In this document: positions 1-5,657 of the stretch, piece after piece
Layout of the letters: every line of letters begins with the position of its first letter
Numbering within the stretch: the stretch's first letter is position 1
From: Dehalococcoidia bacterium
Lineage (GTDB): Bacteria > Chloroflexota > Dehalococcoidia > Lucifugimonadales > UBA3495
Assembly (NCBI GenBank): GCA_022823105.1
Contig: JAJDXU010000320.1
Coordinates: forward strand, 1-7,729
DNA: 7,729 nt
Reading direction: 5' to 3'
The notes under the pieces: generated by a model
The model's input: only the letters and a program-made list of their open reading frames with translations
Databases searched by the model: none
What the model was told of the DNA's origin: nothing
Position numbers and translations under genes: made by a program

Positions 1-1193
1 CCGAGCGCGAGGAGCTCATCAGCGGTAGCGAAGCCATCGCCATCGCCTGCTCCCTCGCCGACGTCGACGTGATCACCGCATACCCCATCCGGCCTTACGA
101 CACGGTGATGCAGTACGTGTCCAAGCTCAAGGCCGACGGAGCCTTCGACTGCGATTTCATCGTGGCTGAAAGCGAGCACTCCCAGTTCGAAATCGTGAAG
201 CACGCCTCCGCCGTGGGCGCCCGCACCTTCTGCGGCTCCAGCGGCGTGGGTTGGTTCTACGCATTCGAGGCGATCACCGTTACAGCCGGCCTGAGACTTC
301 CCGTGGTGGCGATGGTCGGCAACCGTGCGCTGGACGACCCGGGCGCTTTCGGCGTCGAGCACAACGACGCCATGGCCGTCCGCGACCTGGGCTGGATGCT
401 CTACTGGGTCGGGACTGCGCAGGAGGCGCTTGATACCGCGCTGCTGGCCTGGCGCGTGGCCGAGGATCCGCGCGTATTCCTGCCCGCCGCCATCTCGTGC
501 GACGGTTCCTTCCTGACTCACTCGCAGGCCATCGTCCATGTGCCTACGCAGGAGCAGGTGGACCAGTTCCTTCCCCGGTATGACCGCGGTCGCCTCCTTC
601 TCCATCCCGACAACCCCATCACCGTGGCGCCGCAGGTCAACGAAGACTGGCTGATGGAAATTCGCCGCCAGACTGACGAGGCCATGCGTCGCTGCAGCGA
701 TGTCATCAAGGAGGCTTACGAGGAGTTCAAGCAGGTCTTCGGGCGGGGCGACCCCAGCCCCTTCATCGAGGAATACATGACCGAGGACGCCGACATCGTC
801 TTCGTGGGAATGGGCACGCTGGCGATGCCGGTGCGAGTTGCGGTGCGCCGGATGCGCGAACAGGGCATGAAGGTCGGATTCGTCCGCGTGAAGTTCTTCC
901 GGCCCTTCGCCACCGACGAGGTCCGTGACGCCCTCAGCAACTGCAAGGCGGTTGCCGTAGTGGACCGCGACTACTCGTATGGATCCCCCTCGTACGGCGG
1001 CGTGCTGTTCAATGAGGTTCGCTCTGCATTGTACGAATTAGACCAGCGCCCGTTGGTCCAGAGCTTCATCGCCGGCCTGGGAGGCCGCGAAGTCCTGGTT
1101 CGGGACGTCGAAGAAATGGCTCAGATGGCCCAGGATTCCATCGACGCCGGCAAGGTCAAGCAAGTAAACACCTGGATTGGTGTCCGCGAATAG
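1..1193 (+). CDS. 2-oxoacid:ferredoxin oxidoreductase alpha subunit, probably oxalate oxidoreductase alpha (5' partial)
   Basis: The reading frame is open from the left edge (first full codon at base 3, 396 residues to the TAG stop), so only the extreme N-terminus is missing. Numbering from that codon, residues 1-220 resemble the TPP pyrimidine-binding domain of PorA-type subunits: YPIRP at 27-31, the ESEH glutamate at 58 (cofactor-activating Glu), NRAL at 107-110 and a conserved VRDLGW stretch. Residues 260-396 form the transketolase-C-like domain, with RPF, VVDRD and AGLGGR motifs. The family transfers electrons from oxidative 2-oxoacid decarboxylation to ferredoxin in the cytoplasm. Pyruvate enzymes carry YPITP; here Thr is replaced by Arg30, and Arg108, Asp111 and Phe116 follow. 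These are offset by exactly one from Arg31, Arg109, Asp112 and Phe117 recalled for Moorella oxalate oxidoreductase, hence the oxalate call. Family assignment is near certain; substrate is inferred. The beta gene follows after 10 bases. Confidence 0.9.
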   Translation, partial: EREELISGSEAIAIACSLADVDVITAYPIRPYDTVMQYVSKLKADGAFDCDFIVAESEHSQFEIVKHASAVGARTFCGSSGVGWFYAFEAITVTAGLRLPVVAMVGNRALDDPGAFGVEHNDAMAVRDLGWMLYWVGTAQEALDTALLAWRVAEDPRVFLPAAISCDGSFLTHSQAIVHVPTQEQVDQFLPRYDRGRLLLHPDNPITVAPQVNEDWLMEIRRQTDEAMRRCSDVIKEAYEEFKQVFGRGDPSPFIEEYMTEDADIVFVGMGTLAMPVRVAVRRMREQGMKVGFVRVKFFRPFATDEVRDALSNCKAVAVVDRDYSYGSPSYGGVLFNEVRSALYELDQRPLVQSFIAGLGGREVLVRDVEEMAQMAQDSIDAGKVKQVNTWIGVRE

Positions 1194-1196
1194 GAG
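1192..1196 (+). promoter_or_regulatory. Ribosome binding site fixing the beta-subunit start
   Basis: AGGAG overlaps the TAG stop codon of the alpha gene and lies 7 bases before the ATG at 1204. This favours ATG 1204 over an in-frame TTG at 1177 that would lie inside the alpha gene and has no such site. The overlap suggests translational coupling of the two subunits. Confidence 0.85.
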
Positions 1197-1203
1197 AGCC
1201 GCT

Positions 1204-2199
1204 ATGACTACCATGACCCAAGACCTCCCCCAGGTTAGGGGCGTCAAACAGATCCCGGTGTTCGAAGGATTCACCTCCGGGCACCGTACCTGCCAGGGCT
1301 GTGAGTCCGCGTTGGTTATGCGGCTCATGATCAAGGCGGCCGGCCCTCGCACCATCGTGGTGGGCAGCACGGGCTGCATGTACGTCGCCAACACGACCTA
1401 CTACAGTACCCCCTGGGTCGTGCCGTGGATGCACACCCAGCTGGGCTCCAGCGGTTCCGCCGCCACTGGCACCGCCGCCGGCCTCGCGTCCCTGATGCGC
1501 AAGGGCAAGATGCAGGAAGAGCCCATCAACGTTATCGCCTTCTGCGGCGACGGCGGTGGTGTGGACATGGGCCTGTCGGCGATCTCCGCGGCCCTCCAGC
1601 ACGATGAGTACAACCTGCTCATCCTTTGCTACGACAACGAGTCCTACGCCAACACCGACATCCAGGTTTCGGGCTCGAGCCCGTGGGGAGCAAATTCCAC
1701 CTTCTCGCCTCCGGGCAAGGTCCACCGCATCATGAACCGCCGGTGGAAGAAGAACACCGTGCCGATGCTGGCTACCGGCCACCCCGACGTTCGGTATGTC
1801 GCAACCGCTTGTGGCTCGTATGGTCCGGATTTCACCAACAAGATCCGCCGGGCCCTGACGATTGGCGGCCCGACCTTCATCCACAGCATCGACCCGTGCC
1901 CCAAGGGTTGGGACTACGACCCGAAATATTCCCACGAGCTCGGCATGCTGGCGGTGGAAACCGGGATTTGGGTGCAATACGAAATCATGGATGGCGAGCT
2001 GATCCTGAACGGGCCGTCGCGAGCCATTGCCCGCGGCATACGCCAGCGGAAGCCCGTTACCGAATACCTGCAGCGACAGGGCCGGTTCGCTCACCTCACC
2101 GAAGAAGACCTCAAGTTCTTCCAGGACAAGATCGACGAGTCGTGGGAGAAATGGTGGATTCCGGGTATCGTGCCCTTCGGTCCCCAGGACGAAGCCTGA
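1204..2199 (+). CDS. 2-oxoacid:ferredoxin oxidoreductase beta subunit (TPP-binding), probably oxalate oxidoreductase beta
   Basis: This 331-residue protein is a PorB-type subunit, which binds TPP and the proximal [4Fe-4S] cluster and forms the active site with the alpha subunit. Four cluster-type cysteines are present: C30 and C33 (CQGC), C58 (STGC) and C232 (DPCP). The TPP/Mg motif is GDGGG at 115-119, followed by DNESYANT at 144-151. D116, N145 and the backbone at S147 match the Mg ligands of Desulfovibrio africanus PFOR, and N150 matches its substrate-contacting Asn996. The usual NTGIQRSG segment reads NTDIQVSG, a departure from pyruvate enzymes. Length is normal for the family (about 290-330). 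The gene sits 10 bases after the alpha gene with its own AGGAG site. No gamma or ferredoxin-domain subunit follows, so it must lie upstream of the window or elsewhere. Family is certain; oxalate specificity rests on the alpha subunit. Confidence 0.92.
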   Translation: MTTMTQDLPQVRGVKQIPVFEGFTSGHRTCQGCESALVMRLMIKAAGPRTIVVGSTGCMYVANTTYYSTPWVVPWMHTQLGSSGSAATGTAAGLASLMRKGKMQEEPINVIAFCGDGGGVDMGLSAISAALQHDEYNLLILCYDNESYANTDIQVSGSSPWGANSTFSPPGKVHRIMNRRWKKNTVPMLATGHPDVRYVATACGSYGPDFTNKIRRALTIGGPTFIHSIDPCPKGWDYDPKYSHELGMLAVETGIWVQYEIMDGELILNGPSRAIARGIRQRKPVTEYLQRQGRFAHLTEEDLKFFQDKIDESWEKWWIPGIVPFGPQDEA

Positions 2200-2202
2200 A
2201 CG

Positions 2203-2232
2203 TTGACGCATCCGGCAAATTGCCGGCGTCAA
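2203..2232 (+). terminator. Bulged hairpin just after the oxidoreductase beta gene; possible terminator
   Basis: TTGACG (2203-2208) pairs with CGTCAA (2227-2232), and CCGGC (2212-2216) pairs with GCCGG (2222-2226), leaving a 3-base bulge and an AAATT loop. It begins 4 bases after the stop codon, the usual place for a terminator or mRNA-protecting stem. No U-tract follows, so it may stabilise the 3' end or act with the next repeat rather than terminate alone. Confidence 0.5.
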
Positions 2233-2247
2233 TCTCGAAAGCATGTT

Positions 2248-2276
2248 GTAGGGGCGGGGCGTGACTCCGCCCCTAC
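2248..2276. repeat. REP-like palindrome with arms GTAGGGGCGG / CCGCCCCTAC
   Basis: Perfect 10-base inverted arms (2248-2257 and 2267-2276) flank a 9-base loop. The GC-rich stem contrasts with the AT-rich DNA directly downstream. Palindromes starting GTAGGGGC are, from general knowledge, dispersed in many copies in some bacterial genomes, and the position between two transcription units is typical. Only one copy is seen in this window. A T5 run lies about 15 bases downstream, too far for a classical intrinsic terminator. Confidence 0.6.
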
Positions 2277-2321
2277 GAATCGTATCACTGGTTTTTATAA
2301 TCAAATGTCTCAAAAATGATA

Positions 2322-2349
2322 TTGACCATTGACATTGTTGTGCTAAACT
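2322..2349 (+). promoter_or_regulatory. Candidate sigma-70-type promoter for the 171-residue protein and hydroxy-acid oxidase
   Basis: In an AT-rich stretch (about 2285-2370), TTGACC (2322-2327) is followed after 16 bases by TAAACT (2344-2349), preceded by a TG extended -10 dinucleotide at 2341-2342. The predicted RNA start is about 25 bases before the ATG at 2381. A second TTGACA at 2329-2334 repeats the -35-like word at 7-base spacing (TTGACCA then TTGACAT), which may be an alternative -35 or an operator half-site. The call rests on sequence match alone. Confidence 0.5.
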
Positions 2350-2380
2350 CCTTCATTATTAGATTATGTGAGGGTCCGCA

Positions 2381-2896
2381 ATGGTAAAGGTCGCGCTAAC
2401 AATAGAGGGCGACGCCGAAGAAGTGATCGCTGCTATTCGTAAACTGGCTGTAGGTGACTCGGGGACTGTACGAGCGTCAGACGAAAGTATTGATGATGAC
2501 TCCGGGGAGACTGATGCAGAAACATCAACGACCCCGAGTCCCGCCACATCCACCGCTCCGCCTGTGCCGGAAGGTCGATGGACTATTGATCACGTTCGTA
2601 CTTTCTGGCGTTATTTGGCGCCCAACGCTCAGCAGGTGTACCATCGGGTCGCCCACAGCAGTGGATATGTGATGTCGCGTCAGTCCCTGCTGGACTCGAT
2701 GGGATTGACGGAACGCCAACTCTCCGGGCAGATGTCGTCGGTTGGCCACTCCGTTCGTCGGATTCGCAATGTGCATAACATCGCGCTCCCGCACCCCATG
2801 TCTTTTGACCAGTCCAGCGACGATTACAAAATGCTCCCCGATGTTGCCGACGCCATAGTGCGCCTGAACCTGGTCCCCAGCACGTCGGAAAACTGA
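2381..2896 (+). CDS. Hypothetical protein with possible C-terminal winged-helix domain
   Basis: I do not recognise a named family for this 171-residue protein. Three regions are visible. Residues 1-24 (MVKVALTIEG then a helix) look like a small beta-alpha unit. Residues 25-64 are a disordered linker rich in Asp, Glu, Ser, Thr and Pro. Residues 65-165 form a compact domain starting RWTIDHVRTFWRYL, with successive helices at about 82-93, 99-108 and 110-130; the last ends in VRRIRN and looks like a recognition helix. This layout would suit a small DNA-binding regulator, but that is inference. GAGGG at 2370-2374 lies 6 bases before the ATG. The gene follows the best promoter in the window and is 27 bases upstream of the hydroxy-acid oxidase, so the two are likely co-transcribed. 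There is no signal peptide or membrane segment. Confidence 0.75.
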   Translation: MVKVALTIEGDAEEVIAAIRKLAVGDSGTVRASDESIDDDSGETDAETSTTPSPATSTAPPVPEGRWTIDHVRTFWRYLAPNAQQVYHRVAHSSGYVMSRQSLLDSMGLTERQLSGQMSSVGHSVRRIRNVHNIALPHPMSFDQSSDDYKMLPDVADAIVRLNLVPSTSEN

Positions 2897-2923
2897 CGCC
2901 ACCCCAACCAAAGGAGATTTCGG

Positions 2924-4045
2924 ATGAGACTGGATCCCATTAATCTCTACGACTACGAGGCCCGAGCCAAGCAGATCCTGCCCCATAACAACTGGGAGTT
3001 CATCGAAGCGGGTTCGATGGACGAGATCACAACCGCCCGCAACCGGTCGGCCTTCGAATCGTTGACCCTGCGCCCGCGATTCCTGCGAGACACCACCGAG
3101 CGCAAGATCTCCACCTCCGTGCTCGGACAGGACATCAGCTTCCCGGTCATGATCGCCCCCACCGGAGGGCACGGCAACGCTCATCCCGAAGCCGAGTGCG
3201 CCACAGTTCGCGGCGCCGGCATGTCGAACACCCTGATGATGTGCAGCACGTCATCCAATTGCAGCCTGGAAGAAATAGCCGACGCTGCGACCGGGCCCAT
3301 CTGGTTCCAGCTCTATCATCGTGGGTATGACCTGACCGAGAACCTCGTCAAACGGGCCGAGGCCGCCGGTTTCACCGCAATCGTGCTGACCGTCGACACG
3401 CCCGTGCCGAGTCCCAAAGAACGGGACGTGCGCAACCGCTACCAGCGCCCCGGGGAGCTTGGCAACTTCCGCGAGCAGCAGGACCGCCTCTCCGAGGTCA
3501 GCGGCACCGACGAGTCACCCACCTGGGAGATGCCCCAGACGCCGCCGCTTACCTGGCAGGAGGTGGAATGGCTGCGCGGCCTGACCGACCTGCCGTTGGT
3601 GCTCAAGGGCGTGCGCGTCGCCGAGGACGCTCGCATGGCCGTGGATCACGGCGTGGATGGCATTCTCGTTTCCACCCACGGCGGCCGGCAGTTGGACAGC
3701 ACCATGTCCAGCATCGAAATGGTCCCCGAAATCGTCGCCGCCACCGGCGGCAAGGCGGAAGTGTATGTCGACTCCGGAGTGCGCCGCGGCAGCGACGTGC
3801 TCAAGGCGCTGGCCCTGGGCGCAACCGCCGTCGCAGTGGGCCGCCCACTCTACTGGGGCCTCGCCGTCAATGGCGCTGAAGGCGTGCACCACATGCTCGA
3901 ACTGCTCCGCGAGGAATTCAATCGCGCCATGGCCTATTGTGGGCAGAACAGTGTGGATGATCTCGAGGATCGCCTCCTCAACATCCCGCGCGAGTGGGGT
4001 CCCTTCCGCACGGAGAACGACATCGCAGAGCATCTGCCCTTCTGA
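2924..4045 (+). CDS. FMN-dependent alpha-hydroxy-acid oxidase/dehydrogenase (glycolate/lactate oxidase family)
   Basis: This 373-residue TIM-barrel flavoenzyme aligns by eye along its length with spinach glycolate oxidase, which oxidises 2-hydroxyacids to 2-oxoacids. Matching positions are Y131 (QLY; spinach Tyr129), D158 (LTVDTP; Asp157), K228 (LKGV; Lys230), the catalytic H252 and R255 (STHGGRQLD; His254 and Arg257), and FMN-phosphate residues in DSGVRRG (283-289) and GRP (306-308). Two usual active-site residues differ: F26 stands where spinach has Tyr24, and K165 where it has Arg164. SNHGG is STHGG and DGG is DSG. The loop between about 174 and 208 is short and not hydrophobic, arguing for a soluble enzyme, unlike mandelate dehydrogenase. 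AAGGAG lies 7 bases before the ATG, and an intrinsic terminator follows. Glycolate, lactate or another hydroxyacid are all possible, and oxidase, monooxygenase and dehydrogenase activities cannot be separated from sequence. Confidence 0.93.
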   Translation: MRLDPINLYDYEARAKQILPHNNWEFIEAGSMDEITTARNRSAFESLTLRPRFLRDTTERKISTSVLGQDISFPVMIAPTGGHGNAHPEAECATVRGAGMSNTLMMCSTSSNCSLEEIADAATGPIWFQLYHRGYDLTENLVKRAEAAGFTAIVLTVDTPVPSPKERDVRNRYQRPGELGNFREQQDRLSEVSGTDESPTWEMPQTPPLTWQEVEWLRGLTDLPLVLKGVRVAEDARMAVDHGVDGILVSTHGGRQLDSTMSSIEMVPEIVAATGGKAEVYVDSGVRRGSDVLKALALGATAVAVGRPLYWGLAVNGAEGVHHMLELLREEFNRAMAYCGQNSVDDLEDRLLNIPREWGPFRTENDIAEHLPF

Positions 4046-4068
4046 AATCCAAGTCCCTGAAGATCGAG

Positions 4069-4101
4069 GGAGCGGGCCGTCAGCCCGCTCCTTTTCCTTT
4101 T
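4069..4101 (+). terminator. Intrinsic terminator of the hydroxy-acid oxidase transcript
   Basis: A perfect 9-bp stem, GGAGCGGGC (4069-4077) with GCCCGCTCC (4083-4091), closes a CGTCA loop and is followed by TTTTCCTTTT (4092-4101). It lies 23 bases after the oxidase stop. No T-run follows the stem on the opposite strand, so it serves mainly the + strand at this convergent junction. Confidence 0.92.
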
Positions 4102-4120
4102 CGGATCTAGCGGTGCCCGA

Positions 4121-4915
4121 TCAGTTGTCAGCGGCCGCCGCCACATCCAAGCCCAGCGAACCGATGAATTCGCTCAGCAATGCGTTGAATACACCCGCTT
4201 GCTCGTAGTGGGTCGAATGCGCCGCGCCGGGCACCACTTCCAGGCGACTGCCCGGGATCAGTCGGTGCACAGCCTCGATGACGTTCACCGGAAATATCTT
4301 GTCCTCTTCGCCCACCACCAGCAGTGTGGGCACGGTCATCCGGGCCAGATCGGCCGCCTGGGGCCCGTCCGGATTCCTGAACAGCCCTGATACGACGCTC
4401 ACCGGCATGGGGGCGTTTATGCGTCCAATCGATCCAAACAGGAACGTCAGGTCCGGATGCTCACCTATGAACGAATCGCTCAACGCCCGCCTGAACGGAT
4501 CCTCCGGAGGGTGCACGTTGTCCAGCAGTGAAATCACTGAGAGATCCCCCACGCCGCCAGTTGTGTCGCCCAGGACCAACCCTCTCACGCGTCCCGGATG
4601 ATGCAGAGTCACCCCGAGCGAAGAGACGCCGCCCATTGATTGCGCCACCAGAATCGCGCGGTCGATTTCGAGGTGGTCCAACAGCGCGACCAGGTCTGCG
4701 GTTACCGTGGCCGGATCCGGAGGTTCCGCTGGCCCTTCTGAAAGGCCCCAGCCCCTTTGGTCAAATGTGACACATCGGAAATCGCTCTGGAAAGCCGCGA
4801 CCTGTCGCCACCAGCTCAGGTGGTTCCCGCCGCGCCCGTGGGCGAAAACGATTGCCGGACCCGAACCGTGGCTTTCATAGAACAGGCGCGTGCCGTTGAT
4901 CTTCTCGAAAGGCAT
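4121..4915 (-). CDS. Alpha/beta-hydrolase fold protein
   Basis: This 264-residue protein has the full alpha/beta-hydrolase layout: the oxyanion motif HGRGGN at 26-31, FDQRGWGLS at 51-59, nucleophile S93 in QSMGG, acid D205 in VGEED and H233 in GAAHS. It probably hydrolyses an ester, lactone or similar small molecule in the cytoplasm; no signal peptide is visible and the substrate cannot be told. The start at MPFEKINGTRLFYESHG was chosen because AGGAG lies 7 bases upstream and homologues begin at this strand. A longer frame to base 5044 would only translate the tandem repeat and the tenA 3' end. It is the last gene of the leftward cluster, 76 bases after tenA. It could also be a C-C bond hydrolase or haloperoxidase-like enzyme, which share the fold. 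Confidence 0.9.
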   Translation of the reverse strand: MPFEKINGTRLFYESHGSGPAIVFAHGRGGNHLSWWRQVAAFQSDFRCVTFDQRGWGLSEGPAEPPDPATVTADLVALLDHLEIDRAILVAQSMGGVSSLGVTLHHPGRVRGLVLGDTTGGVGDLSVISLLDNVHPPEDPFRRALSDSFIGEHPDLTFLFGSIGRINAPMPVSVVSGLFRNPDGPQAADLARMTVPTLLVVGEEDKIFPVNVIEAVHRLIPGSRLEVVPGAAHSTHYEQAGVFNALLSEFIGSLGLDVAAAADN

Positions 4916-4922
4916 TGCATAT

Positions 4923-4927
4923 CTCCT
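4923..4927 (-). promoter_or_regulatory. Ribosome binding site fixing the alpha/beta-hydrolase start
   Basis: On the - strand AGGAG lies 7 bases before the ATG ending at 4915. It lies between the tandem repeat and the start codon and argues against starts further upstream in the same frame. Confidence 0.85.
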
Positions 4928-4932
4928 TGTTG

Positions 4933-5002
4933 GCGGGGTTATACGGGTTTGCGGGGTCATACCGGTTGCGGGGTTATACGGGTTTGCGGGCTTATACCGG
5001 CC
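4933..5002. repeat. Tandem repeat, two 35-bp copies each made of an 18- and a 17-bp unit
   Basis: On the + strand the units are GCGGGGTTATACGGGTTT (4933-4950), GCGGGGTCATACCGGTT (4951-4967), an exact copy of the first (4968-4985), and GCGGGCTTATACCGGCC (4986-5002). The two 35-bp copies match at 31 of 35 positions. The rightmost unit contains the last codons and the TAA stop of tenA. Read on the - strand, each unit carries a (C)CGGTATAA- or CCCGTATAA-like word (once TATGA), so the array looks like local duplication of the tenA end. It fills most of the gap before the hydrolase gene. Function unknown. Confidence 0.9.
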
Positions 5003-5645
5003 ACTGTTCCCGTCGGTACGCAGCATCCCAGAACATGTACTCATACCGGCTGCTCACCATGAAAGCGTACCGCATGGCGTCCCTTTCCTGGTCTCCCACC
5101 CGGTCTGCCATTTCGTCCACGAACCCGCGCCAGGCGTCCACGCTGGCCTGCAGAAACCCCTCAACATAGAAGTGTGTCCATTGCCCATAGAGCGGATGCT
5201 CGGACTGTCCGACCTCGTCTTTCAGCAGATGATACGTCCACGGACACGGCAGCAACGCCGCCGCCGTCGGTCCCAGGCCATGGTGAGCCGCCGTGGTCAG
5301 CATGTGGTTGACGTAAGCGGTATTCGTTGGTGATCGTTCGGCAGACTCCACGTCGGCCATAGTCAGGCCCGCCGCTTCGATCAGGCGGTGGTGAAGCGGG
5401 CGTTCAACGGGTGTCATGACCCGGTGCGCCAGCTGTTGCAATAACTCCGAGTCGGGCGCCTTGGCCAACGCCATGGACACCACTCGCCCGAATCCCTCAA
5501 GGTAGTGATAGTCCTGGCCCAGGTAGTATTGAAAAGTCTCCAGGGGCAGCGTCCCGTCCTTGATCTCATGGAGGAACCGGTGCCGGAAAATCGCGTCCCA
5601 GATCGGCTGTGCCTCATCCCGCAGTGTTTGGCTGAATCCTGCCAT
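4992..5645 (-). CDS. tenA: TenA family thiaminase II / aminopyrimidine aminohydrolase
   Basis: This 217-residue protein matches TenA, a cytoplasmic all-helical enzyme that hydrolyses aminomethyl- or thiamine-derived pyrimidines to hydroxymethylpyrimidine for thiamine salvage. Every key residue of the Bacillus subtilis enzyme has a counterpart: D45 and Y48 (QDYHYL; Asp44, Tyr47), Y111 (Tyr112), C134 and Y138 (LLPCPWTYHL; Cys135, Tyr139), Y160 (Tyr163) and E202 (RYEYMFW; Glu205). The cysteine places it in the TenA_C class. The start at MAGFSQTLRDEAQPIW is chosen because GGGAG lies 7 bases upstream; the frame is open 21 codons further but that stretch overlaps the deacetylase gene. It begins 11 bases after the deacetylase stop, so the two are probably co-transcribed. 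No TPP riboswitch fits in this gap. No other thiamine gene is in the window, though the TPP-dependent oxidoreductase lies on the other strand. Confidence 0.92.
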   Translation of the reverse strand: MAGFSQTLRDEAQPIWDAIFRHRFLHEIKDGTLPLETFQYYLGQDYHYLEGFGRVVSMALAKAPDSELLQQLAHRVMTPVERPLHHRLIEAAGLTMADVESAERSPTNTAYVNHMLTTAAHHGLGPTAAALLPCPWTYHLLKDEVGQSEHPLYGQWTHFYVEGFLQASVDAWRGFVDEMADRVGDQERDAMRYAFMVSSRYEYMFWDAAYRREQWPV

Positions 5646-5652
5646 AGCATCG

Positions 5653-5657
5653 CTCCC
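5653..5657 (-). promoter_or_regulatory. Ribosome binding site fixing the tenA start
   Basis: On the - strand GGGAG lies 7 bases before the ATG ending at 5645 and touches the TAG stop of the upstream deacetylase gene. It supports a 217-residue TenA and translational coupling. Confidence 0.75.

Noticed and set aside
1177..1203. Upstream TTG start for the beta subunit adding 9 residues
   Set aside because: No ribosome site precedes it and it overlaps the alpha gene, whereas ATG 1204 has AGGAG at 7 bases.
2291..2297. T5 run as the U-tract of an intrinsic terminator formed by the 2248-2276 palindrome
   Set aside because: The run starts about 15 bases after the stem, too far for intrinsic termination.
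1156..2313. 385-codon open frame on the - strand opposite the beta subunit
   Set aside because: It is antisense to a gene with clear family motifs, its translation is low-complexity Gly/Arg/Ala/Val-rich and matches nothing; it is a by-product of high GC.
4933..5002. CRISPR-like array
   Set aside because: The units are directly abutting with no spacers of unique sequence, and no cas genes are present.
4916..5044. 43-residue N-terminal extension of the alpha/beta hydrolase
   Set aside because: It would translate the tandem repeat and the end of tenA, and a good AGGAG precedes the internal ATG at 4915.
5646..5656. TPP riboswitch controlling tenA
   Set aside because: Only 11 bases separate tenA from the upstream gene and no THI-box-like sequence was seen in the window.
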